A stretch of 45,560 nt of DNA from Fusarium oxysporum f. sp. lycopersici 4287 (lineage: Eukaryota; Ascomycota; Sordariomycetes; Hypocreales; Nectriaceae), in assembly GCF_000149955.1 (NCBI RefSeq), contig NC_030991.1, positions 969,291 through 1,014,850 of the forward strand. Direction: 5' to 3'. This document shows positions 29,992 through 39,350 of this stretch, piece by piece. Both the position numbers and the translations under genes were made by a program. The notes beneath the pieces are model-generated. The model made no database searches, was not told where the DNA came from, and worked only from the letters and a program-made list of their open reading frames with translations. How positions within the stretch are numbered: position 1 is the stretch's first letter; every line of letters starts with the position of its first letter.

Positions 29992-30286
29992 CCAAGGTAA
30001 ATGTACTAGTTAATTAAAATAGGAACAAATCACACCATTAAATCATATAAACTATGTCTAGTCCTTGCCTTCTTATACTCAACCTCTTTTAGGTCTATAG
30101 TTGCAATTTAAAAGTCTTTTTTTTTTTTTTTAAAGCGCAATACTTGGCAATATTAGAGAAGTTTAAAGTCATATAGTATTTTCTCCTAAGATATCTGATG
30201 GCCCTGAATTAAAAATGATTTTCTTCTTAGATTATATGGTTACAAGGACAAGATTTCTATGACAAGGTTTCCATGCTATTCCCGCA

Positions 30287-31153
30287 CTATAAATCCCTCT
30301 CCTTGTGTACATCAGAATACATGGTAGCCATCCCTTCTAACTCGATGATGTGATTCCTTGCCATATCTAATACTTGTCCTCTGCTCAGAACCTGGCCAAT
30401 GTTGGCTGTCGTATCCCTGTCAGCAAGGCTATGCGCCTGTGCCACTGGCAGAACTGTGAGAAGCCTCTTAAACTGCGTCTTGAGTCGGGCACGGTAGTGT
30501 TTCTCGACAAGGTTATGGATTTCTCGGGTGTGTTCTGGATTGCTGGGAGCTGTGCCACGACGCTTGCGGTTCTTGGATTTGCGCGATGCTGATCGAAGTT
30601 GGAGTTGAACGTCGGGAATATAAAGTGAAATATCCTTGCTGGGGGGCTGTTGATTCGAGGGATTGCTCGCCTCTTCGGGAGGAGTCAACGGCCCACTCAT
30701 CTCCCTCCTCAGCGGTTCTGTATTGGCATCGGGGCAGATATAGTCAAGATTCATCTCAAAACTTGGCTGGCAGGCTATAGAGAGATCGGCTTCTAATAAG
30801 TCAGAAGGTCCAGATGACCCTAATGTGTTAGTAAACTACTCAGAAGCCAAATACTTATCCATGTCTGATATATGATTCTTGATAGTGGCTGTTACTATGG
30901 CCATGTAAGTAGGGGCTCTATCTGTCAGGCTAAAATCAACTCACCCTGCCCCGATGAGCAATCAGGAGGCATCTGTAAACAACTATTAGTATACTGGCCA
31001 TTCAAAGTCAGATTAGGCAAACGCGTAATGCCTAGATACCCCTCTATATTACTAATTGTAACTAGTGGTCTGTAAGAAACTTACTTGAAACTGGGATTTA
31101 TCATACTCTTGGACAAGGGTGTCAAGTGTACTATTAACTTCCTCAGCAGCCAT
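30287..31153 (-). CDS. Basic helix-loop-helix transcription factor, SREBP-like bHLH
   Basis: Three exons: 31085-31153, 30945-30972 (28 bp) and 30287-30819. Introns are 112 bp (GTAAGT, ACTAAT branch, TTTACAG) and 125 bp (GTGAGT, CTAAC branch, ACATTAG). The spliced frame has no stop and gives 209 aa starting MAAEEVNSTLDTLVQEYDK. The C-terminal half contains a basic region and helix 1, HTREIHNLVEKHYRARLKTQ-FKRLL, a loop, and helix 2, LSRGQVLDMARNHIIELEGM. The HNxxExxYR pattern with Tyr in the basic region is that of the SREBP-type bHLH group, which can bind E-box and SRE sites. A Lys/Arg patch (RKSKNRKRRG) just before it is a likely nuclear signal. Small for a regulator. The target pathway cannot be read from the neighbours, which are transposons. 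Confidence 0.8.
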
Positions 31154-31650
31154 TTGGGCGTTATGGCTACTGGTTTAAGTCGGCTGGGAACTTTGATGAA
31201 TCGTTCAAAAGGAATATCAGATAAATTATAATGTTTTGTTATCACACTTTACGATATCATCCAGGAGCAACTGGTATTGTACAAATGAATGCTACCATTC
31301 TATCGTATGGCTTACCCTCGATGAGAATTCCCGGGCTAATAACCGACTACATATTAAGATAGTGGAGAATCGTATGTCCTATCGGCTGATGTGAGCAAGT
31401 CTAGATCAATTGTATGCCTTGACGGTCGGGCGCCTCTAAGGTTCCGGAAATTTGTCCACCCATTGATTAGTTATCAGAGTAAAGATAACCTCACGGAGGA
31501 ACCAGGCTTGGCGGCTGACTCCGGGCCGGTCACCGGCTTGGTGAACCAAGCCTGGTCTGGATGGCGGTTAAGACCGGTCTATCACTTTAGCTAGAGCATG
31601 GTAAGTCAGATAGAGTATCACTAATACACCTTAAATGGGGGAGATTCTAT
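31154..31650. other. Upstream region of the bHLH gene, with a hairpin
   Basis: No gene recognised. It contains a perfect 11-bp inverted repeat, ACCAGGCTTGG (31501-31511) and CCAAGCCTGGT (about 31547-31557), around a GC-rich centre that itself holds a near-palindrome GCCGGTCACCGGC. This is much more GC-rich than the surroundings. Confidence 0.4.
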
Positions 31651-32239
31651 TACAGGATGGTGCGGGTCCAGCGTCAGTAGTCTATATTGTAGTTTTAATG
31701 GTAATACCCCAAAACGGACTAAGCGTGGCGCATGCCATATGCACAGACAAAGCCGAAATCAACTCCTGCCACGTCTCAGTTATAATAGCACCTCGATGCT
31801 TCGGCGTCCGGGCTATGGAGATCCGTATCGAGACCGACTTACAATTACTTGCTTCTTATAAGGCACACCCTGAATTATCCTAATCATCTTATCCGGCCCT
31901 ATACGGTGACTAAATTCCCTTGTAATCACTGTTGCTCATTCAAATGCTGTTAGTGAGTGTAAAGGGCAGGGATCGTACTAGCGTCATTGGCACACTGGGC
32001 ATGTGTTGAACAGGTGCTGGGGTCTCACGTGCAAGCAGGGATACTTTAAGATTACAGCCGAAATGGTAAAACCTCTAAGGGGTAGATTTCAACAGAACAC
32101 AAGATGAATACACCAATTCACATCAATGAACCGAATACACGTAATGTCTGACAGCATGCGCCATATTTAGTCCGTTTTGGGGCACTGTTAATAAAACTAC
32201 AATAATAAACTACTGACGCTGGACCCGCACTACCCTATA
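31651..32239. mobile_element. Non-autonomous DNA element with TIRs of about 85 bp
   Basis: The left arm (31651-31735) and right arm (32154-32239) are inverted copies. They share GTGCGGGTCCAGCGTCAGTA at the outer side, TTGTAGTTTTA in the middle, and CCCCAAAACGGACTAA then GGCGCATGC at the inner side, with a few mismatches and small indels. The outer bases read TACAGGATG on the left and TATAGGGTA on the right. The interior of about 420 bp has no recognisable coding sequence. Size and structure are those of a MITE or foldback element. No convincing target duplication was found, and no related autonomous element is seen in the window. Confidence 0.75.
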
Positions 32240-32954
32240 CTTGCTGCTAACCTATTAACTTTTATCGAACGTATTGGTAATAACTTTGGCAAAAACAGCT
32301 GCGCAGGCGGTGCATCTTAGCATGATATGACGAACTGGACTGCTGGAATTCGTACTGTATACGGCTTATCGCAAGGGATGCTGTGGTTCTTGGAAAGTGT
32401 CGTGAGAATTCGACCATTAAAAGCTCCTTTTCGAAACCGCCTACGTAATAATCATGTGATCGATGAAGAGGAGATGACCGGCAATATGGGACAGGCCGGA
32501 TGCGCGTTAAGCTTTGCAAATGCACTTCTGGTTATCATCTGACTTGTATTGGCAAGATTCTGAATTCCTGAGCTATCAAGATTGACTATGATTACTCGGG
32601 TAGGGCCTTGAGACCGGCCCCCCTTAGCCTAACCCATTCCACACGTGGAGCCTGAGGGTCAGGCACGGGGGTATGGTGACTAGGAAAAGGGTCGGTTGAC
32701 TAGGGAAATTAAGCTACCTCATTTTTATATGTGCACCCCACCAAATTAGATATACTTCCTTTGCCACGGATAACTACATGATTGTGACCGGACCAACCCC
32801 TCCATTTGCAACCCCCACCAAAAATACATATTGCCAAAACACCAAGCAACCATCACGACTATTCAGTATTTTCTTCATCCTTTAGGACAACGAACTCGCC
32901 CTAACTGACTTCGATACTTCCCCCAACGACTACTTTATCATCTTCTTCGTCAAT
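32240..32954. other. Intergenic, no gene recognised
   Basis: Short overlapping frames on both strands around 32262-32542 have no motif. The rest is AC-rich noncoding sequence leading to the 3' end of the minus-strand ORF. Confidence 0.4.
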
Positions 32955-33775
32955 TTATTCCTCGTCATCTTCAACGATTTCCAAGCCGTCAGCTTCTAAC
33001 GGCATCTTCTTCCGATTAAAGCGGCGTTTTTCCTCATCTGCAACGAGGAATTCCAGTGCCTCCTTCACAATATTGAAGTTATAGTCAAATAGAAGAAGGA
33101 ATAGGGGATTCCAGTGAAATCTGAAGACCTTAATGATTTCCTGACTTCCTGATTCCACTGCCTGCTTTGCTCTCTCCTTGGATTGCTTCATTTTATCGTC
33201 AAGCTCGCGGTGAAGCCGGTATCTTAAGCCTAGCAACGCGGTTGACTTCAGAAACTCTTGGTGTTGTGACTTTATATAGAGATCACCTGCTGTGAATAGC
33301 TTCTTCTTCTGAGAATAGCTCGGCTGGCTGCTATGAAGGTCAGCAACCCGTAATAGCTTTAGACTTATTCTCAATTGCTTCCTGACTGCTGCAATCCATC
33401 GTCGTAGATAGATGACTTCGTCTTTTACTTCCTTATTGTGGAGGCGCGATTCCTCTGCTGCCTGACCGGGCAGTCGGTTATGCTGATCCTTTGCGACGCG
33501 AAGTCTGGCATCATAGACAGTAATTGGCCCGTAATTTGCTATAATCGCTGTCCCCTGATCCCGGGCAGAGCGTCTAAGGTTCTTCTCCTTAAGCAGGCGC
33601 ATCTCCTGTGTCGCTGTAATGCCATTTAAAGCGAGAGTTGAGTGTGCCTTTCGCACCTTCTCATTAATATGTGACACTGAGGGAGTCAGGGGCGTGCCCG
33701 AGGCCACTGAGCATTCGATCCTGAGGGCCACATATTCCTCGTACTGACGGATCTTCCGGTCTGACCTGATACAGA
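32955..33775 (-). CDS. Unidentified Lys/Arg-rich helical protein, possible transposase tail
   Basis: The frame is open from about 33775 to the stop at 32955 (258 codons from the ATG at 33731, more if the start is upstream). It is strongly charged and predicted helical: INEKVRKAHSTLALNGITAT, RLLKEKNLRRSARDQGTAII, GPITVYDARLRVAKDQHNR, LDDKMKQSKERAKQAVESG, ending in an acidic EIVEDDEE. The coil followed by 'GPITVYDAR' recalls the coiled tail after the catalytic domain of fungal pogo/CENP-B-type transposases ('GxLTVQEG'), but there is no DDE domain. It overlaps or abuts the piggyBac fragment on the opposite strand. A remnant of another element or an unknown host protein are both possible. Confidence 0.4.
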
Positions 33776-33971
33776 AGGTGTCAATCGAGCTCTATCTTCC
33801 AGGGACTAATCTGACTGTAGATGAGTGTATGGTGCCGTTTACAGCCAGATCAAAAGAGACAACGCTCGTCAAGGGAAAGCCCACGCCGGTGGGCTTCAAA
33901 GTCTGGGTTATCGCCCAACAGGGCTTCTTTCTGCGGTGGCTTTGGCACGTGAAGTCATCACCATATTATAT
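33769..33971 (+). pseudogene. piggyBac-type transposase fragment
   Basis: About 65 codons: YLPGTNLTVDECMVPFTARS, KETTLVKGKPTPVGFKVWVI, AQQGFFLRWLWHVKSSPY. This is the first catalytic Asp block (DEC, with 'GRSK...KPxPxGFKVW') of DDE_Tnp_1_7/piggyBac transposases of fungi. Neither the N-terminal part nor the later Asp residues are present. The fragment is cut at 33972, where the TIR of the hAT derivative begins, and I cannot find its continuation beyond 35062. Confidence 0.75.
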
Positions 33972-35062
33972 GGTGGGGAATCTATCTACATCTATCTACC
34001 GACACCGAAGGTAGATAGATATAGATGCTTAGTCATAAAACGGAATGTAGATAGGTAGAGGTAGGCTACATGTAGATATACATAGATGCTTCTATCTACC
34101 ACTCTAAATATGATATGCACTAGCCACTAAGTAACTACCCCGGCCACTTCGCTACTCGTCTCCTTTAGCAGCCCTTCATATCTTTCTAGAAGTTCTGCCT
34201 TCAGCCATGACCTAACCATTTGAGTAAACTGCAATTGTCCTCGCGTCCAAACGAGTCCGCTGAGGAGAGACCATATTACCAGCGGAGGGAAGCGCTCTCT
34301 CATATTCGGCAGCTATTACAGGGACTGGTAAGACATCAACCGCCATTTTCGCTACACGAGGATACTCAAACCGCTTGGCAGACCAGTATTCAAGCGGATT
34401 ACCGTGCTTTGAAAATGTGCCCTGCTTTGTAGATTGCCACCTTTCGAACTCATCGGCGACTGATTCTTCTTCAGAGTTCGGATACGACATAAGCTCGTCT
34501 TTGAATAAGTCAAAGGGATTGTATTCCTGTGCCCTCACGGCTACAGGAAGATTGCTGTCAGCGATCTCCCACTGGGCGGGAAGATCCCTATACTCTTCCT
34601 CCCAAAGCTCTTGGATGAGATGTCGAGCCTTATCAATCTAACCCTCCCTTCTGCTGTACTCCCTTGTCAAGAATGCCTATTATATTCTAGGATAAAGGAC
34701 AGTAACTGCGTAATAAATCGGTGTTTCATCGAGCTTGGTGTAATATTTATTAGGTTTGGCCCACGCAGAGTTGATACAGGCAGAAAGATAGCTGGACTCT
34801 GGCCGATATGCCGACTCTGTCTTGGCCCTCTCTAATGTTAATAAGAGGAACTCGTATGCAATGGCGACCTGCCAAACCATACCGTAGTGTGCTTTCTCTA
34901 CTTTCTGTCTTCATCTTGGCGTCTATCTACATTTCGCCTACATATCCGACGGTAAGATAGATAGATAGATGACCCACATGGCCCCCTGGTAGATAGATAG
35001 ATGTAGATCTACATCTATCTACATCTACATTTCGTCTATATTGGTAGATAGATTCCCCACCC
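33972..35062 (-). mobile_element. hAT deletion derivative, 1.09 kb, with TIRs
   Basis: GGTGGGGAATCTATCTAC at 33972-33989 is matched by its reverse complement at 35045-35062, an 18-bp perfect TIR. Inside both ends, subterminal repeats of CTATCTAC / GTAGATAG are dense (about 33990-34100 and 34925-35045), as is common for hAT transposase binding. The body carries the C-terminal part of a hAT transposase on the minus strand. No matching 8-bp duplication is seen at the two sides (TATTATAT versus TGACGGTG). It interrupts the piggyBac fragment on its left. Confidence 0.7.
34140..34880 (-). pseudogene. C-terminal remnant of a hAT transposase
   Basis: Leftwards: ESSYLSACINSAWAKPNKYY and TKLDETPIYYAVTVLYPRI, then a frameshift and stops, then ELWEEEYRDLPAQWEIADS, NPLEYWSAKRFEYPRVAKMA, VPVIAAEYERALPSAGNMV and SPQRTRLDARTIAV. 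The last blocks are the hAT dimerisation domain. The BED finger and the first catalytic Asp segments are missing, so the element is an internal deletion product. Confidence 0.75.
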
Positions 35063-36265
35063 TGACGGTGGGCATGAGTATGAGCATCAGTTCGTACCTT
35101 GAAAATTAGAGCTTGAGGAAGCAAGCAAAGGAGGTGCAGAAAAAACGCCAAGTGAAACGAGGAATGAGCCCTGCAAGACAGGGCATGCGGCTGAGTGAGA
35201 CCACTCTGCTCTAGCCGCGATGGCGTCACGGCAGCCCAACAGCATCCCACCATTGACCACCAGGAAAAAGCTAGACAAGTTTGATGATTATGGTGATGAT
35301 CATCACGGGAAAGATAACGTGAATATGAGTTAATTTCTACAGCTGACATATCGGATATTTAGGGGAAGGAAGAAACTGCAACACAAGCTCAAGCTCAAGA
35401 AAGAGCAGGTTTTAAAGAAACAAGAATTAAAGGTAGACTCATCAAGGCGCTAGGAATAGATAATTCAAGACGTAGGATCAGTTACAGATACAAACCCATC
35501 AAGGCTACGTCAAGTAGCCGTACACCTAAAATAGTTAGCAAGGATACCCGCTGAAGTACCAGCACATGTCCGCGCATTTGCGACGGCGCACATGCTAACG
35601 TTAGCAGGAGCTGCCAAAGTAACGTAGTTAGCGATGACGAAAAAGCCGCGACTAGTTGGATGTCGATATTGATGACAAGGCCCCAAAAGATAGGTTACTT
35701 TCCGGGTTTGTGAGGTACGTTTACCCCTAACACATTTTAGACTCTTGGGTAACTTTACAGAGGAATCTATGATATATAAATGATCAAGTACGGACGACTT
35801 CTTAATTACTACCTACGCCCGCCCGTCGACTTGGTCTGCTAGTGGGGTCACACCTCCTCCTCCTCCTCCTCCTCCTCTTCTTCATACCACTCACGCACAC
35901 ACTCACAATGCTTCCCTAATCCCACTTACAGCTGCCTTATCTCCCCACCTGTCTCCTTTTTAGCCTCTGCAGGGTCCCTTCGATTGCTACCATCCCAGTT
36001 TCTTTCTTCTTCTCGTCCTCCCATTTCTGTCACCACTACCACCACTGTCTACTTCTACCTGAGACTGTCTCACCTCGAGGTCCATTTTGCGATTTTCTCG
36101 TACCTGACTTCGAATCCAACCTTACCTGCTCGTCATTCAGTCGTCATCTCAACTTAGCACCTGACGCGACTTAACCGACTTAGCCATTAAGTTTATCTCT
36201 AACGCTACCGCCTCATATCATTCGCACTTACACCGGCTCTTGGTCGATCATCTACAACCATCACC
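35063..36265. other. Spacer and promoter region of the perilipin-like gene
   Basis: A plus-strand stretch at about 35369-35490 (ERAGFKETRIKGRLIKALGI and SRRRISYRYKPIKATSSS) looks coding-like and basic but is unplaced. From about 35850 the sequence becomes CT-rich, starting with a (CCT)n microsatellite at about 35850-35880, and carries long pyrimidine tracts up to the ATG at 36266, typical of a strong fungal promoter and 5' UTR. Confidence 0.45.
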
Positions 36266-36869
36266 ATGTCTTCTCCTCAGGTCAATGCCGAAATAAGCGC
36301 TGCTCAGTACTCCGCTTTTATCCAGGTATTTAAAACCTTACGCTTTCTTTCTACAACATGAACTGACCCCCTCATAGCATCTACTCAACTACCCAGTTAT
36401 CAACGACGGCATCCATGCCTTCAAGTCCAATAAATACGGCCGGCGCTCCATCAAGCTCGGCGATGCCGCTTATCAGACTTTCGCCGCTCCCACTATTCCC
36501 TACTTCTTCAAGCCGTGCCAGTACGTCTCGCCGTACGTCCAAAAGGTCGACTCGCTAGGTGGCAATGCCCTCGACCGCATCGATAAACGATTTCCCGTCG
36601 TCAAGAAGCCCACTGAGGAGCTTTACCGAGATACGAGGGTTCTTATTTTCCTCCCATACCACAAGGGTCTCGAGGGCAAGGATCACGTCTTCCAGGTCTA
36701 CAGCTCGGAAGCTAAGAAGAACGAGCAAGCAGGCCTTGTCGCCCACGGAAAGGCTGCAACTACCACCGTCCTTGTCGTTAGCAACGAGACCCTCTCGTGG
36801 ATCAGCTCCTTCTTGCACCAGAAGAAGGCCGAGATTACCAACACGGTCAATGAGAAGATCAACCAGTAA
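36266..36869 (+). CDS. CAP20: CAP20-like perilipin (lipid-droplet protein)
   Basis: Exon 1 is 36266-36325 (20 codons). A 52-bp intron (36326-36377, GTATTT start, ACTGAC branch-like site, CATAG end) follows, then exon 2 36378-36869, for 183 aa in a clean frame. HLLNYPVINDGIHAFKSNKY, AYQTFAAPTIPYFFKP and YVSPYVQKVDSLGGNALDRI correspond to the conserved N-terminal and amphipathic 11-mer-like segments of fungal perilipins (Colletotrichum CAP20, Metarhizium MPL1). These coat lipid droplets and affect lipid storage, turgor and infection structures. FPVVKKPTEELYRDTRVLIF also fits the family. The gene looks intact, with a CT-rich leader. The family is confident; a virulence role here is not shown by sequence. 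Confidence 0.8.
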
Positions 36870-36968
36870 AAGGTGCTATTATGTCCATGGCACCACGTGG
36901 TGACCACTCTAGCTAAATCACAGCTAAATCATCCCTCTACTTCCTCCCTTCCTTTTTTGTCAGGAATT

Positions 36969-37546
36969 NNNNNNNNNNNNNNNNNNNNNNNNNNNNNNNN
37001 NNNNNNNNNNNNNNNNNNNNNNNNNNNNNNNNNNNNNNNNNNNNNNNNNNNNNNNNNNNNNNNNNNNNNNNNNNNNNNNNNNNNNNNNNNNNNNNNNNNN
37101 NNNNNNNNNNNNNNNNNNNNNNNNNNNNNNNNNNNNNNNNNNNNNNNNNNNNNNNNNNNNNNNNNNNNNNNNNNNNNNNNNNNNNNNNNNNNNNNNNNNN
37201 NNNNNNNNNNNNNNNNNNNNNNNNNNNNNNNNNNNNNNNNNNNNNNNNNNNNNNNNNNNNNNNNNNNNNNNNNNNNNNNNNNNNNNNNNNNNNNNNNNNN
37301 NNNNNNNNNNNNNNNNNNNNNNNNNNNNNNNNNNNNNNNNNNNNNNNNNNNNNNNNNNNNNNNNNNNNNNNNNNNNNNNNNNNNNNNNNNNNNNNNNNNN
37401 NNNNNNNNNNNNNNNNNNNNNNNNNNNNNNNNNNNNNNNNNNNNNNNNNNNNNNNNNNNNNNNNNNNNNNNNNNNNNNNNNNNNNNNNNNNNNNNNNNNN
37501 NNNNNNNNNNNNNNNNNNNNNNNNNNNNNNNNNNNNNNNNNNNNNN
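36969..37546. other. Assembly gap (578 N)
   Basis: Run of N. Frames drawn across it are meaningless. It lies about 100 bp after the perilipin-like gene and cuts the next gene on the minus strand. Confidence 1.
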
Positions 37547-37672
37547 CAGTGAATAAAATGCTACTGCTAGGATGAAGATGGCGACCATGATGACTGCGAA
37601 TGGCAAGTCCGTGCCTAGAGGCAAGTGATCACTAGCCGGGTCGCATGTGACTGTAGGATTAACGACAATCAT
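37547..37672 (-). CDS. N-terminus of a small membrane protein, cut by the gap
   Basis: ATG at 37672 (codon with MIVVNPTVTCDPASD) opens 42 codons up to the gap. Residues about 25-42 (LPFAVIMVAIFILAVAFYS) form a transmembrane helix following a short lumenal segment. The arrangement matches the N-terminus of the RING-H2 gene at 25773-26481 (short polar N-terminus, then Leu-Pro and a helix), so a second TM-RING gene is a reasonable guess. An in-frame ATG at 37738 would add 22 residues. Nothing beyond the helix can be seen. Confidence 0.45.
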
Positions 37673-37739
37673 GGTAAAGATGGCTGGTTTTCCGGGATAA
37701 TTAAACTCTGAATGCAATAAATCTAATGGCGGGTTCACT

Positions 37740-38694
37740 TAGTCTGATTATATACAGCATAAAGCGGAGATATCCCTCATCTCGTCCTCCCAAACAAGAA
37801 ATGCCTCATCAATCCCTCCAGCTCATCCTTAGGGCCTCTTCCGCTGCACCACTTCCGCCGCACCCTCGGTCACGCTGTCGAGCCTCTCTATTGTCTCGAA
37901 CGCCGCTACTCCTGTCACGTTTACGAGTGTGCTCGTGACAAACTCAACAACGGGCGTGGTCTGGTCGGAAGTGGTGTTTCTGTGGATTTAGATGGGTGGT
38001 TTGTTGGTCTGAGAGTAGGGGTCTTGCATATACTCTTGGTTAGATTATTAGGTTTATCTGGCACAATAAAACAAGTTCCACCCACCAAAAGACGCTAAGT
38101 AACACAAACCTGTCGCCTACACACCTCCATTGGATTAATTTTCCCACGACATTCGCCTCCTTCGCCCATGATGACGTCTCTGGGTAGTACTCATCAGCAG
38201 CGTGGTATTCATTTTTGAGAATATCTCCAACCAGCCTCTCGTCCCTGGAGTGCTTCTTGCTATTGAGTATTGACTACGCCCTTGGGCCACCTACTCGTTT
38301 TCCCCACACCCGAGCCCATACCGCCGAGCAGCTTGCTCCAACTGTAGCTCATTATTGTGTGCCTCAAATGAACTCTGAGACGCTTGAGGTGCGACTGATT
38401 CCATCGAGACGGAGCTGATTAAGAGTGCAAGAAGCTATAATGGAGGGGGAACCTTCACATAATAATGGGCGCCAGGCACCATGACGGAGGCCATGGGGTA
38501 AGCTTGACCCTGCGCAAACAGGAGCTGCGCTGTACTGTCAGGAACAGACGAGGCTCGCTCTGCCGCAACAGTATCGGTGCCTCTAGGCAGGCTGGTAAAC
38601 CTATTTACTAATAACCTGCATGATAATTGTGTGTCGCAAAATTCTCTCACCTTACACCCCCACTATCTAAACACAAAATTCTCAACCACCAGGC
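37740..38694. other. Intergenic, no gene recognised
   Basis: Frames are short and lack motifs. CT-rich patches around 37770-37930 and 38290-38420 look like leader sequence of the gene cut by the gap or of lost genes. Confidence 0.4.
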
Positions 38695-39290
38695 ATGCCA
38701 AAGCCTAATACTGAAGGTAGAGTCCTTCTTGCGCTTGACGCCCTTCAAGAGGACCCAGAACTACGTGCCCGATGCGCCGCAGAAATGTATCAGGTTCATT
38801 CTCGTACCTTGCAACGCTGTCGAAAAATCACTTGATCCCAACGCATTTGGACCCCAAAACAGCGGAAGCTGTCTGATCTAGAAGAAGATATATTAGTTCG
38901 GTTTATTCTTACGCCAGGTTCGTAAGGGTTTCCCTTGCGACTGTCTTATGTTGAAGCACTGGCCAATCGTCTCCTCGCTGACCGCGAGGCGTTACCTACT
39001 GGCATGCGCTAGGCCTCTAACCTCGTCAAGCCATAACCAGAGCTAACAGCGCGTCTTTTTCGGAGATAAATACAGAAGAGCTAAGTGCAAAGATTCAGAA
39101 GATATTTAGGGCTAGTTTATGCTTATACAAAATAGTACCACTAAGTATATCTATTACCTCAAAGTTCGATGTTTATAACTTTAATAAGACTGGCTTAATA
39201 ATAAAGGCTATCTCAATAGGTATAGTTATTATAAGTATAGAAAGATATTCTACGGCAGAACGTAGTTAGCATGGAAACCGAGAATAGATT
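38695..39290 (+). pseudogene. Fot1/pogo-like transposase, copy 3, N-terminal half, decayed
   Basis: From ATG 38695: TEGRVLLALDALQEDPELRA and CAAEMYQVHSRTLQR, then KQRKLSDLEEDILVRFIL and LANRLLADREALPTGMR. These are the same DNA-binding blocks as in the other Fot1-like copies but clearly a different subfamily. Stops are frequent and the last 200 bp are strongly AT-shifted. The sequence can be followed to the HGNRE segment (equivalent to PGNREWVTA) and ends at TA 39290-39291, where the terminus of another element begins. Its C-terminal half is not found right of 41528. Confidence 0.75.
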
Positions 39291-39350
39291 AACGTATATG
39301 ATAAGCGAGTGTCTCACTATACTGTGCTACCTAAAACAGCTTACCCTATA

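Noticed and set aside
31645..32245. Target-site duplication of the long-TIR element
   Set aside because: Neither TA nor 8-bp flanks match for any choice of end (TTCTATTA versus TACTTGCT and alternatives).
34927..35349. 140-codon minus-strand frame over the GTAGATAG repeats
   Set aside because: It translates the subterminal repeat of the hAT derivative and has no protein-like composition.
36873..37738. Long reading frames on both strands across 36969-37546
   Set aside because: They run through the N gap and contain no real residues there. Only the 42 codons right of the gap on the minus strand were kept.
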